From an uncultured Caryophanales bacterium (GTDB lineage Bacteria; Bacillota_I; Bacilli_A; Acholeplasmatales; Anaeroplasmataceae): 20,543 nucleotides of DNA. Below are positions 5,867-14,827 of this stretch, in pieces. The stretch is taken from contig CAKZZJ010000183.1 of assembly GCA_937885165.1 (NCBI GenBank), positions 1 to 20,543 of the forward strand, written 5' to 3'. Under the pieces are notes generated by a model, which was not told the DNA's origin, searched no databases, and saw nothing but the letters and a program-made list of their open reading frames with translations. A program made the translations under genes and the position numbers. The stretch's first letter is position 1. Every line of letters begins with the position of its first letter.

Positions 5867-7447
5867 ATGAAAAGATTATCAAAAAAGCAAATGATTATTT
5901 TTGCTATTGGGCAATTAGGTTGGTCAATACTTGGTGGCATTATTAATACTTGGTTAGTTACATTTTATTTACCAACTGCTAATGATGTGGAAACAGGGGC
6001 TATTAAATATATCACACCTGGTCTTGTTATTGGCGGATTTTTAACTATCCTTGGTTTAATCACCGCTTTAAGTCGTGTCTTCGATGCCGTAACAGATCCT
6101 TGGATTGCAACTTTGTCTGATAGATCAAAAAACCCTCGTGGAAGAAGAATTCCTTTTATGCAATATAGTGCAATCCCATTCGCTGTAGTAACTGTATTAT
6201 TATTCTGCGCTCCAGTTCAGGAAACGAGCGCAATCAACATTGTTTGGGTTTCTATATTCATCATATTATTCTATTTATTTATGACAATGTATTGTACACC
6301 ATATAACGCACTTATCAGTGAATTTGGTAAAACACAGTCAGATAGAATGTTCATCTCAACTGCCATTTCTCTTACTTATTTTGCGGGTACATTACTTGCA
6401 TATCTACCATTCTTATTTGGTGGTGTATTAAGAAATGCAGGATTATCATTCGCATGGAGCTATAGAGTTATATTTATCGTACTGGCAGTAATAGCCTTAG
6501 TAGCTATGCTACTACCTACGTTCTTAATCAAAGAAAAAGATTATGTTGATTCTGAACCTTCACATGACAATGTATTCAAATCTTTGGCATCAACATTCAA
6601 AAATAAAGAATTTAGAAAATTCTCTATATCAGATATTATGTACTGGGTAGGACTTACAATGTTTCAAACAGGATTGCCATTCTTTGTTAAAGTATCAATG
6701 GGTCTTGATGAAATCTGGGTAACAATACTTATGGGTGTTATGACTGTACTTTCTGCTTGTTTCTACCCATTTGTTACTAAATTTGTTCAGAAATTTGGTA
6801 AGAAAAAGCTTGTTATTTTTGGATTTTTGGGCTTAGCAGTAGCGTATGTTGTTACAGCATTCACAAATATTATCCCTATGACACAGACTGTTGATGGTGT
6901 AACATCTCCTACAGCAATTGCTTATGTATTTGGCTTCCTAATATGTTTAATTGCAGCCTTCCCGATGGCATTACTTGGTATAATTCCTCAGTCAATTGTT
7001 GCCGACGTAGCAGAAGCTGAAGCAGTAACAACAGGCGAAAACAGACAGGGTATGTTCTTTGCAGCACGTACATTCGCAATGAAACTTGGTCAGTCTATCG
7101 CAATGCTTGCATTCACATCTTTAGCAATCATTAATACACAACAGGATACATCATCAAATGATATCGTTCCTTCAACAACAGGCTTAATGGTTGTTGCCTT
7201 TGTTGCAGTTGCATTCTGTGTTGCTGGTGCAATCATATTATTTGGGTATCGTGAAAAGAAAATAATGAATCTAATCGCTAAGAAAGAAGATGAAGGCTTC
7301 TTCAAAGAAGGTGCAATTTCTGAAGACAGAGTTAAAGATGATGAAGAAGTTGTACTAGAAAAAGAAGAAAATAAAGAAGAAGTATCTATAGATAACACAC
7401 CAGAAGAAGTAAAATCCGAAGTACCTAGTGGTAAAGAAGATGAATGA
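5867..7447 (+). CDS. GPH-family (MelB-like) sugar:cation symporter
   Basis: A 526-residue membrane protein of about 12 helices, importing glycosides with Na+ or H+. The GPH signature is at residues 70-94: RVFDAVTDPW followed by LSDRSKNPRGRR, with the acidic pair (Asp73, Asp77) at the cation site of MelB relatives. The N-terminus MKRLSKKQMIIFAIGQLGWS is typical. An acidic, Glu/Lys-rich cytoplasmic tail of about 60 residues follows the last helix and is longer than in MelB. The next gene is an alpha-galactosidase, so melibiose- or raffinose-type sugars are the likely cargo. The start is slightly uncertain: the good AAAGGAG (5825-5831) is about 35 nt before ATG 5867, and the frame is open back to it without a normal start codon. 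Confidence 0.88.
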   Translation: MKRLSKKQMIIFAIGQLGWSILGGIINTWLVTFYLPTANDVETGAIKYITPGLVIGGFLTILGLITALSRVFDAVTDPWIATLSDRSKNPRGRRIPFMQYSAIPFAVVTVLLFCAPVQETSAINIVWVSIFIILFYLFMTMYCTPYNALISEFGKTQSDRMFISTAISLTYFAGTLLAYLPFLFGGVLRNAGLSFAWSYRVIFIVLAVIALVAMLLPTFLIKEKDYVDSEPSHDNVFKSLASTFKNKEFRKFSISDIMYWVGLTMFQTGLPFFVKVSMGLDEIWVTILMGVMTVLSACFYPFVTKFVQKFGKKKLVIFGFLGLAVAYVVTAFTNIIPMTQTVDGVTSPTAIAYVFGFLICLIAAFPMALLGIIPQSIVADVAEAEAVTTGENRQGMFFAARTFAMKLGQSIAMLAFTSLAIINTQQDTSSNDIVPSTTGLMVVAFVAVAFCVAGAIILFGYREKKIMNLIAKKEDEGFFKEGAISEDRVKDDEEVVLEKEENKEEVSIDNTPEEVKSEVPSGKEDE

Positions 7448-9056
7448 GATAGTTTATCTTGTAGATGGAAGCATTAAAAAGGCTTCCTCTACAAATGAAG
7501 ATTTGGAAATTATATCAAAAAGTGATGGCAAACGTTTCTTTATAAAGGTTAAAGCCTTAAAAAATATAGTTCTTAAAAGAGCATATAAGGATCTTGATGC
7601 AAAATTTGACAAAAATACCTTATTTTTCTTAAACGGATATCAGTCATGGACAGATACAAAAGAATTTATCTATAAAGAACATGAAAAGAATGTAAAAAAA
7701 TTACCTAAATTTTTAATAAATATGTTTTCTTTTGACCGCTATGGTGATGCATCATTTTATTCTTATTCAAAAAATAAGTTTCATGGTTATGATGTATTTT
7801 ATACCAAAGGCAGCAATGAATTCTTCAGTTTTAACCACAATTATAAAAATGCTTATTTAATATACGAGGTATATAAAAAAGAAGGAACTATATCCTTGAG
7901 TAGTGATGTTAATTCTAAAGAATTAAAAGAAAATGAAGAATTTGTAATATTTGATTATTCAATATATAAAAATCTTAAAGATGGATTTGAAGCTTTTTAT
8001 AAGGAATTCCCACAAAAGGAAATAGAAAAAGAATTTGGCTATACCTCATGGTATAACTATTATCAGAATATCAATTCTGAAATTATATTAAGAGATTTAG
8101 AAAGTCTAGATAATAGATTTAATTTATTCCAAATTGATGACGGATATGAAGAATTTGTCGGTGACTGGCTTAAAATCGATAAGAATAAATTTCCTGATGG
8201 CTTAAAGCCTATCGTAGATAAAATCCATGAAAAAGGCTATAAAGCTGGTATCTGGCTTGCACCATTCGTTGCGGAAGAAAAATCAGATTTATTTACAAAT
8301 CATAAGGAATTATTCAAAAGAGATAGCACTTCTGAATTTGTGAAATGCGGCGCTAACTGGAGTGGATTTTACGCACTTGATTTTGAAAATGAAAAGGCAA
8401 AAGAATATATTAAAAAGTGCCTTCAATATTATATTGATTTGGGATTTGACTTCTTTAAACTTGATTTCTTATATGCAATAAGCTTACCAGAATATAAAGG
8501 CAAAACAAAATCAATGGTAGCAGAAGAAGCATATACTTTTATCAGAGAAATATTAAAAGATAAATTAATTCTAGGTTGCGGTGCTACCCTTGCTAATTCT
8601 ATTAACAGATTTGATTATTTAAGAATTGGACCAGATGTATCTTTGAAATTCAATGATGTATGGTACATGAAATTCATGCATAGAGAAAGAATTTCTACAA
8701 AGGTTACTCTTCAAAATACTATCTATAGATCAATATTTAATAGACATTTATTTGGCAATGATCCTGATGTATTTTTATTAAGAAAAGATAATATAAGTCT
8801 TTCTAAAGAACAAAAGGAAGCTTTAATTCTTATCAATTCATTATTTGGTAGTGTCTTAATGACTTCTGATAATATAAGTGATTATGATAATGAAGCGGAT
8901 GCTTTATTAGAAGAAGCATTTGATATATTTTACAATGCAAAAAATGTTGTTTACTATAGAAATGGCAAATATATTGATATTTTATATAATCTAAACGGCA
9001 AACAAAAGAGGTTAGTTTACAATACTAGAAAAGGAGTTATGACTTATGGTAGATAA
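7440..9056 (+). CDS. Alpha-galactosidase, GH36 family
   Basis: A 538-residue cytoplasmic enzyme without a signal peptide, removing terminal alpha-1,6-galactose from imported sugars. Family motifs: LNGYQSW in the N-terminal beta domain, QIDDGY (DDGY at 233-236), GDW, KAGIWLAPF, the nucleophile motif KLDF (Asp342), GCGATL and RIGPD (Asp399 as the likely acid/base). It belongs to the shorter GH36 enzymes (the long forms have about 720 residues) with a reduced N-terminal sandwich and a short C-terminal domain. ATG 7440 overlaps the symporter stop by 8 nt; a GTG four codons earlier is possible. Translation is probably coupled to the symporter because no strong ribosome site precedes it. Confidence 0.9.
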   Translation: MNEIVYLVDGSIKKASSTNEDLEIISKSDGKRFFIKVKALKNIVLKRAYKDLDAKFDKNTLFFLNGYQSWTDTKEFIYKEHEKNVKKLPKFLINMFSFDRYGDASFYSYSKNKFHGYDVFYTKGSNEFFSFNHNYKNAYLIYEVYKKEGTISLSSDVNSKELKENEEFVIFDYSIYKNLKDGFEAFYKEFPQKEIEKEFGYTSWYNYYQNINSEIILRDLESLDNRFNLFQIDDGYEEFVGDWLKIDKNKFPDGLKPIVDKIHEKGYKAGIWLAPFVAEEKSDLFTNHKELFKRDSTSEFVKCGANWSGFYALDFENEKAKEYIKKCLQYYIDLGFDFFKLDFLYAISLPEYKGKTKSMVAEEAYTFIREILKDKLILGCGATLANSINRFDYLRIGPDVSLKFNDVWYMKFMHRERISTKVTLQNTIYRSIFNRHLFGNDPDVFLLRKDNISLSKEQKEALILINSLFGSVLMTSDNISDYDNEADALLEEAFDIFYNAKNVVYYRNGKYIDILYNLNGKQKRLVYNTRKGVMTYGR

Positions 9057-10482
9057 AAGCAGTGTTATTTTTGGCAATGAAATCGATAAAAAGACGATAA
9101 AACAGGCAAACAAAAGTAAATTAAAATACCAAAAGAAATTTGGAAATGATGAAAATAGCGACTATAAAATAGGATTTAAAGATATTGATACTCTTGATTT
9201 TATAGGTGCTAGCAATATAGTTTTTGATAAAGAAAATCATAAATTTGAGGATAATGCACTTATTGTCGGTAATATCCGTATGGGCTTTGGTCACTATAGA
9301 ATTTCTATAGCTATGGCTAGCGCTGCTAGGGCTTTAGGCTATAAGCCATATTGGCTAGATCTAGCATCATTTGATGCTACAGGTTCTAAGATGATAAGAA
9401 AACAAAATGATATGTATTCTTTAGCATCAAGAATTAGCCAAAAATCAAAATTATTTAACAAAGTAGTTTGGGAACCACTTAATTCTGAGGGCTTTAAAAA
9501 GATTACGTATAATGCAAAAGACCAAAAAAATAGTGAACTTTTGGTTCCTATCTTCAAAAATATTCCCAAAGATATACCTTATATAGCTACACATGTATGG
9601 CCTTCACAGGGTGCAATCCATGCCGGAATGAAGAATGTAGTTAATGCTATACCTGATAATTGGCCAATGGGACTACATCTATCAGAAGGTGCAATTCATG
9701 CAGTTCAGACACCTTATGCCTATTTGGGATATAAGATGTTAAATGGCTTTGCCAAAAAGCCACTTAAAGGCATATCAGAAGATGAATTAAAGATGGTAGG
9801 CTGCTATATCGACCATGAATTATTAGTCAATTTAAAGGAAGATAATGATTTAAGAAGAGATAGACTTAGAAACGACAAACCTTTAAGAGTCCTTATGACT
9901 GTAGGTGGTGCTGGTGCCGGATTTGATATGTATTTAGCAATGGTTAAGCATTTAATTCCATTTGTAGAAGCTAAAAAGGTTGCTTTATTTATCAATTTTG
10001 GTGATCATAAGACAGTTTATGAGAAATTATGTAATAAGCTTGGCGGTATGAAAACTACTAATTTCTTTAATGAATTTAATAAATTAAAAGAATTCAAAAA
10101 AGAAATCAGAAATAAGGATGTATCAGGTATTTACGCAATCTATAACGAAAATATCTTTGAAGCTGTATACTCAACAAATTTACTTATGCCAGAATCAGAT
10201 ATTTTGGTTACTAAACCATCAGAACTTGCATATTATCCTATTCCAAAGGTATTTATGCGTCACATTGGAGGACATGAAGTATATGGGGCAATAAACGGTA
10301 GAGAAAAAGGTGATTCTACTTTTGAATGCCCAACAAAAGAATCAATCAATGAGATGTTTGATAGACTTCTTTCTGATAAAGAAATCTTAGTTCATATCTG
10401 CGATCAGATTGATAAACTTAAAGAAGAAGGGGCATATGACGGCGCTTATGAATGTGTTAAGCTTGCTGCCATGAAAAAATAA
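9046..10482 (+). CDS. GT-B-like protein of unknown function in the galactose operon
   Basis: A 478-residue soluble protein that I cannot name. Its layout resembles GT-B glycosyltransferases of the GT28/MGDG-synthase type. An N-terminal Rossmann-like half has GNIRMGFGHYRISIAMASAA (residues 75-94), comparable to their GxGH loop. A second half begins with RVLMTVGGAGAGF (281-293), and SDILVTKPSELAYYPIP (384-400) followed by GGHEVYGA (408-415) looks like the C-terminal nucleotide-sugar site. No signal peptide or membrane helix is visible. It overlaps the alpha-galactosidase gene by 11 nt and the galK start by 1 nt, so it is a co-expressed member of the pathway. Possible roles are a galactosyltransferase or a GT-B phosphorylase acting on galactosides; neither is shown. 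Confidence 0.6.
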   Translation: MVDKSSVIFGNEIDKKTIKQANKSKLKYQKKFGNDENSDYKIGFKDIDTLDFIGASNIVFDKENHKFEDNALIVGNIRMGFGHYRISIAMASAARALGYKPYWLDLASFDATGSKMIRKQNDMYSLASRISQKSKLFNKVVWEPLNSEGFKKITYNAKDQKNSELLVPIFKNIPKDIPYIATHVWPSQGAIHAGMKNVVNAIPDNWPMGLHLSEGAIHAVQTPYAYLGYKMLNGFAKKPLKGISEDELKMVGCYIDHELLVNLKEDNDLRRDRLRNDKPLRVLMTVGGAGAGFDMYLAMVKHLIPFVEAKKVALFINFGDHKTVYEKLCNKLGGMKTTNFFNEFNKLKEFKKEIRNKDVSGIYAIYNENIFEAVYSTNLLMPESDILVTKPSELAYYPIPKVFMRHIGGHEVYGAINGREKGDSTFECPTKESINEMFDRLLSDKEILVHICDQIDKLKEEGAYDGAYECVKLAAMKK

Positions 10483-11639
10483 TGGAAAACCTAGAAAAAA
10501 TTTTTGAAGAAACATATAATACAAAACCAACATTAAAATATATATCTCCAGCCAGAATAAATTTAATTGGCGAACATATTGATTACAATGGTGGTATGGT
10601 ACTTCCTGCAGCGATATCAAGATATATCACGGCTTTAGTATCTAAAAGAGATGATGATTTATTATGTTTTAAATCTACAGCTTTTGAGAAAGTAGAAAAA
10701 AGGCATCTATCTGATTTGAAATTTAATCCAAAATATGACTGGGCAAATTATGGCTTTGGTATATTTTATATGCTTATAAAAGAAGGATATAGGATAGAAA
10801 AAGGGTTAAATATCTTAATTACTTCAAATATACCGCTTGGTTCAGGCCTTTCATCATCTGCATCATTTTTAAATCTTATCGGCTTTATCGCAAACGATGT
10901 CTATGAATTTGGTTTTGATATGAAGACTATCGCATCACGTTCAGTAGAAGTAGAAAACAAATATTGTGGATTAAAATGCGGTATTATGGATGAAGCAGCA
11001 ATTGCTCTAGGTGAAAAAGATAAATGTCTATTGCTTAACTGTGATAATTTTACATATAAACTTGTTAATTTAAATTTAGGCAAATATAAATTTGTTGTTT
11101 TACAGACCAATAAGCCTCGTAAATTAACTGAATCTAAATATAATGAGCGAGTTGATGAATGTCAGAAGTCTCTAAAATTATTAAAGGAAGTATATAAAGA
11201 TATACATAATTTATGTGATTTAAGAAGTGATAAACTTGATGAAATTAAAGAAATATTAAATGATGATATTTTATTTAAAAGAGTTAGACATTGTATAACA
11301 GAGAATGAAAGAGTATATGCATTTAAAGATGCACTAGAAAAAGGCAACATTACTAAAATTGCTACACTACTTGATTTATCACATAAATCACTTAAGGAAG
11401 ATTATGAGGTTACAGGTCTTCATCTTGATACAATAGTAGAAGCAGCTAAAGCATCTAAGGCTATTGCATCCCGTATGACTGGTGCTGGCTTTGGAGGCTG
11501 TGCAATCGCCTTGGTTGATGAAGACAAGTTTGATAAATTTAAAGAAAAAACAGCTAAATTATATTTTGAAAAAACAAATATAATACCTGATATTTATATG
11601 GTTGATATCGTATCAGGACCTAAAAAAATTGAGGAATAG
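10482..11639 (+). CDS. galK: Galactokinase
   Basis: A 385-residue GHMP kinase that phosphorylates galactose at C1. The galactokinase signature is RINLIGEHIDYNGG (residues 25-38), and the ATP loop is PLGSGLSSSA (118-127). The catalytic base lies in CGIMDE (Asp170; most family members have GIMDQ), and MTGAGFGGCAIAL is near residue 332. Length and motif order are normal. Its ATG overlaps the preceding stop (TAATG) and there is no clear ribosome site, so translation is coupled to the GT-B-like gene. The product feeds GalT directly downstream. Confidence 0.95.
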   Translation: MENLEKIFEETYNTKPTLKYISPARINLIGEHIDYNGGMVLPAAISRYITALVSKRDDDLLCFKSTAFEKVEKRHLSDLKFNPKYDWANYGFGIFYMLIKEGYRIEKGLNILITSNIPLGSGLSSSASFLNLIGFIANDVYEFGFDMKTIASRSVEVENKYCGLKCGIMDEAAIALGEKDKCLLLNCDNFTYKLVNLNLGKYKFVVLQTNKPRKLTESKYNERVDECQKSLKLLKEVYKDIHNLCDLRSDKLDEIKEILNDDILFKRVRHCITENERVYAFKDALEKGNITKIATLLDLSHKSLKEDYEVTGLHLDTIVEAAKASKAIASRMTGAGFGGCAIALVDEDKFDKFKEKTAKLYFEKTNIIPDIYMVDIVSGPKKIEE

Positions 11640-11641
11640 TC

Positions 11642-13129
11642 ATGATTTATGATTTAATTGATACATTAATTGATTATGCTTTAAAAAATGAACTTATTGT
11701 TAAAGAAGATGAAATATATTTTAAAAACAGACTCATCGAATTTTTAAAGCTTGATGATTATAAGAATGGAAATGTTCTTGAATTATCTTTTGAAAAATTA
11801 ATTGATGAATTTGATAAATATGCGGTAGGTAATAATTTAATTAGTGATACTACAGTAGAAAAAGATATATTTGACACAAAATTAATGTCTATCTTAACTG
11901 ATAGGCCTTCTGTAATTTCAAAAAAATTTTATGAATTATATAAAAATAATAAAGTTGAAGCTACAAATTATTTTTACAACTATTCAATTTTAACTAATTA
12001 TATAAGAAAATATCGCGTTGAAAAGGACCTTAAATGGAGTAAGAAAAGCGATAAATATGGAAGAATAGATATAACCATCAATTTATCTAAACCAGAAAAA
12101 GATCCTAAAGATATTGAAAGACAAAAAAATATGCCCAAAAGCAATTATCCAATCTGTCTTTTATGCAAAGAAAACGAAGGCTATGCTGGAAGAATAAATC
12201 ATCCCGCAAGAGGTAATATAAGATTAATACCACTTAAACTTGATAATGAAGACTTCTTTATGCAATATTCTCCATATTCATATTACAATGAACACTCAAT
12301 CATTTTATCAAGCGAACATAAGCCAATGGTAATTGATGAAAAAACCATAAAAAAACTGCTTGATTTTGTTGAATTTTTACCACACTATTTCATTGGATCT
12401 AATGCTGATTTACCAATTGTTGGTGGTTCGATACTTGCTCACGAACATTTTCAAGGCGGAAGATACCGTTTCCCAATGCAGGATGCAAAGGAAATAAAAA
12501 AATTCGCTTTGACTGGGCTAAAAAGTGTCAATGCGGCTATTTTGAAATGGCCACTATCGGTAATAAGAATTTCAGCTAAAGACAAAAATGATTTGGTTAA
12601 AGCTTTCAAGCTTATTATGGATAAATGGGTTAATTATACTGATGAAGATGCAGAAATTTATGCATATACTGATGGTATAAGACATAATACAATAACTCCT
12701 ATTGCGAGAATTAATGATGATAATTTATTTGAACTTGATTTAGTATTAAGAAATAATCTTACAACAGATAAATATCCTCTTGGTATATTCCATCCGCATG
12801 AAGAATTCCATCATATAAAGAAAGAAAACATCGGTTTAATTGAGGTTATGGGACTTGCAATACTACCTTCAAGATTGAAACTTGAACTCGAAAAATTAGC
12901 TGAAGCAATACTTGATAATAAAGATATAACATCTGATGAAATGTTAAAAAAACATGCCATATGGAAAGAAGAAATGGTGAAAAAATACACATTTACAAAA
13001 GATAATGTTTTTGATATTCTAAAAGATGAGGTTGCAGATATTTTCTTAAGATTACTTGAGGATTCAGGAGTCTTCAAACAGGATGAAGAAGGTATCAGTA
13101 ATTTCATTAAATTTACTAATTTATTATGA
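11642..13129 (+). CDS. galT: Galactose-1-phosphate uridylyltransferase, class II
   Basis: A 495-residue enzyme exchanging UMP between UDP-glucose and galactose-1-phosphate. The length and sequence fit the Firmicutes class II form, not the 350-residue class I form. Markers are NYPICLLCKENEGYAGR and PARGNIRLIPL in the middle and the active-site GGSILAHEHFQGG (near residues 260-272) with the HxHxQ-type pattern. The gene starts 2 nt after galK behind GAGGAA and is the last gene of the operon; a terminator follows 7 nt after the stop. No UDP-glucose 4-epimerase or phosphoglucomutase is in the window, so the cycle is completed from elsewhere. Confidence 0.94.
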   Translation: MIYDLIDTLIDYALKNELIVKEDEIYFKNRLIEFLKLDDYKNGNVLELSFEKLIDEFDKYAVGNNLISDTTVEKDIFDTKLMSILTDRPSVISKKFYELYKNNKVEATNYFYNYSILTNYIRKYRVEKDLKWSKKSDKYGRIDITINLSKPEKDPKDIERQKNMPKSNYPICLLCKENEGYAGRINHPARGNIRLIPLKLDNEDFFMQYSPYSYYNEHSIILSSEHKPMVIDEKTIKKLLDFVEFLPHYFIGSNADLPIVGGSILAHEHFQGGRYRFPMQDAKEIKKFALTGLKSVNAAILKWPLSVIRISAKDKNDLVKAFKLIMDKWVNYTDEDAEIYAYTDGIRHNTITPIARINDDNLFELDLVLRNNLTTDKYPLGIFHPHEEFHHIKKENIGLIEVMGLAILPSRLKLELEKLAEAILDNKDITSDEMLKKHAIWKEEMVKKYTFTKDNVFDILKDEVADIFLRLLEDSGVFKQDEEGISNFIKFTNLL

Positions 13130-13136
13130 TTATTTT

Positions 13137-13172
13137 GAGCATCTTAACACTTGTTATGGTGCTCATTTTTTT
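13137..13172 (+). terminator. Terminator of the alpha-galactoside operon
   Basis: GAGCATC (13137-13143) pairs with GGTGCTC (13158-13164), with an inner TAAC/GTTA helix, followed by ATTTTTTT. It lies 7 nt after the galT stop. Confidence 0.85.
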
Positions 13173-13289
13173 GGAAAAATAAACATAAAAACAAAAAACG
13201 CAGTTCAATTTTAAGCCGTACTTTTATAAAAACTGCCTTTAATAATAATTAAAAATTCACAAAAATGGTAGTATTTGCACCATAATTAC

Positions 13290-13318
13290 TTGAATAAAGC
13301 GCTTTATCATGGTAGAAT
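13290..13318 (+). promoter_or_regulatory. Promoter with a 14-bp palindrome in the spacer
   Basis: TTGAAT (13290-13295), 17 nt, then TAGAAT (13313-13318). The spacer holds the perfect palindrome ATAAAGCGCTTTAT (13294-13307). Its centre AAAGCGCTTT resembles the core of CcpA and LacI-type operators, and a protein bound there would block the promoter. The intergenic stretch 13173-13289 otherwise shows no gene. Confidence 0.6.
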
Positions 13319-13357
13319 TATAATACGTACGAAAAAATTTTTTTGGAGGGAATTTAT

Positions 13358-14824
13358 ATGGCAAACAAAGAAGAACGTATTTGTATTATTGGAGGAGGCC
13401 CAGCTGGACTTTCTGCTGCAATGTATCTTGAGAAAAAAGGATACAAAAATTATCAAATTTATGAAAAACAAAACAAGGTTGGTGGAAAATGCTTTTCACC
13501 CAAAATCAAAGTTTCTCATAATGGAAAGGAAGAAGAAAAAACTTTCGAAACAGGCGCTATAATGGGTGCTATAACATACCATGCTGTAAGCGAAATGGAA
13601 GAATTTGGTGGTTACTATCATAAGGGACCTGATTTTAAAGAAGGCGAACCTAATATGCGTAGAGAATTCCGTAAGCTTGATGGTACAGTTTATGAACCAT
13701 TCAACCCTAAAGCTGATTTCTCATTCAAAAAGCTATTTAGTCTTATGAAACTTAAAAAGCAAATGAAAAAATTGAATCAGTTAATGCAGACTAAATATGT
13801 TGGCTATGACTGCTACGGACATATCGGTGTTGCAAAAGGTGAATATTATGGAATTTCAAAAGGTGTTGAAGGACACTGCGGTGCTACTAAAGAGAATTCA
13901 TTCCCTAATTATATCAAGGGAACCAACCCTAACTTAAAGGATTTAGCTTTACCATTTAAGAAATTCTGTGAACTAAATGGTGTAGAAGAAGTCCAAAGAA
14001 TATGGATTGCACCATTCACATCATTCGGATATGGCTATTTTGATGAAATTCCTGCAGCCTTGGTTATGAAATATCTTGATGTTACAACAGCACTTGAATT
14101 TGTTAACATGAGATTATGGACATGGCAAGATGGTACTCAAGCTATCTACACTCATGTCAATGAAAAATTAGCTCATCCAGCAAATCTAAATACTGAAGTA
14201 GTTAAAGTAGAAAGACCTGAAGGTGCGAAAATTAAAGTTACAATCAAGCAAAACGGCAAAGAAAGTGTAGAAGAATTCGATAAATTAATCGTTACCACAC
14301 CACTTGATTATTTCAAAAATTATGCTGATGCAACTAAAGAAGAAAAAGAATTATTCTCAAAGATTATTCATGAAAGATATATCGACTATATCGGAACATT
14401 TGAAGCTGGCAAGAGCCCTAATATTTCAGGCTATATGGTAGATAATATGGTACCTGAAAGACTAGGTCATGCAATGGTATATTACAACAGATGGCAATAT
14501 CTTGATAGAGACTGCCCAGCTACAGTATACGCACTAGCTAACCACACTGGTTCAAAGGATAAAGACTATGATGAAGTTCAGAAGACTATGGATGAAGATA
14601 TGGCAAAACTAGGCTTCCCAATCAAAGAAAAATTATATCCACAAGAAGTATATTATTGTCCACATGTATCATCAGAAGATTATCAGGATGGCTGGTATGA
14701 CAAACTTGATGCTTTACAGGGAACAAAGAATACTTATTATGCTGGAGAAATAATCAGCTTTGGTGATATGGAAGATACTTGTGCTGCATCAAAGGATATC
14801 GTTGGACGTTTCTTTGGTGATTAA
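13358..14824 (+). CDS. FAD-dependent oxidoreductase resembling polyunsaturated fatty acid isomerase
   Basis: A 488-residue flavoprotein of the amine-oxidase/protoporphyrinogen-oxidase fold. The N-terminal FAD motif is CIIGGGPAGLSAAMYLE (residues 9-25) with KVGGKC after it, and the C-terminal FAD segment is YYAGEIISFGDMEDTCAASK. From memory it closely resembles the Cutibacterium acnes linoleate isomerase PAI: GAIMG, RREF, TKYxGYD, LPFKKFCELNG, PFTSFGYGYFD, LWTWQDGTQA, NMVPERLGHAMVYY and PHVSSEDY. That enzyme shifts a cis double bond of free linoleate without net redox change. The start is ATG 13358 (GGAGGG 7 nt upstream); a TTG at 13343 lies before the ribosome site. It leads a four-gene operon and ends 3 nt before hypB. 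The substrate is inferred. Confidence 0.7.
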   Translation: MANKEERICIIGGGPAGLSAAMYLEKKGYKNYQIYEKQNKVGGKCFSPKIKVSHNGKEEEKTFETGAIMGAITYHAVSEMEEFGGYYHKGPDFKEGEPNMRREFRKLDGTVYEPFNPKADFSFKKLFSLMKLKKQMKKLNQLMQTKYVGYDCYGHIGVAKGEYYGISKGVEGHCGATKENSFPNYIKGTNPNLKDLALPFKKFCELNGVEEVQRIWIAPFTSFGYGYFDEIPAALVMKYLDVTTALEFVNMRLWTWQDGTQAIYTHVNEKLAHPANLNTEVVKVERPEGAKIKVTIKQNGKESVEEFDKLIVTTPLDYFKNYADATKEEKELFSKIIHERYIDYIGTFEAGKSPNISGYMVDNMVPERLGHAMVYYNRWQYLDRDCPATVYALANHTGSKDKDYDEVQKTMDEDMAKLGFPIKEKLYPQEVYYCPHVSSEDYQDGWYDKLDALQGTKNTYYAGEIISFGDMEDTCAASKDIVGRFFGD

Positions 14825-14827
14825 AAA

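Noticed and set aside
13191..13236. Hairpin GCAGTT/AACTGC with a T-run on the minus strand, possibly a terminator
   Set aside because: The loop is over 20 nt and there is no minus-strand gene upstream of it. It is weak and has no client.
13275..13562. 95-codon plus-strand frame overlapping the start of the isomerase-like gene
   Set aside because: It overlaps the promoter and the well-supported flavoprotein in another frame, with no ribosome site. It is a shadow.
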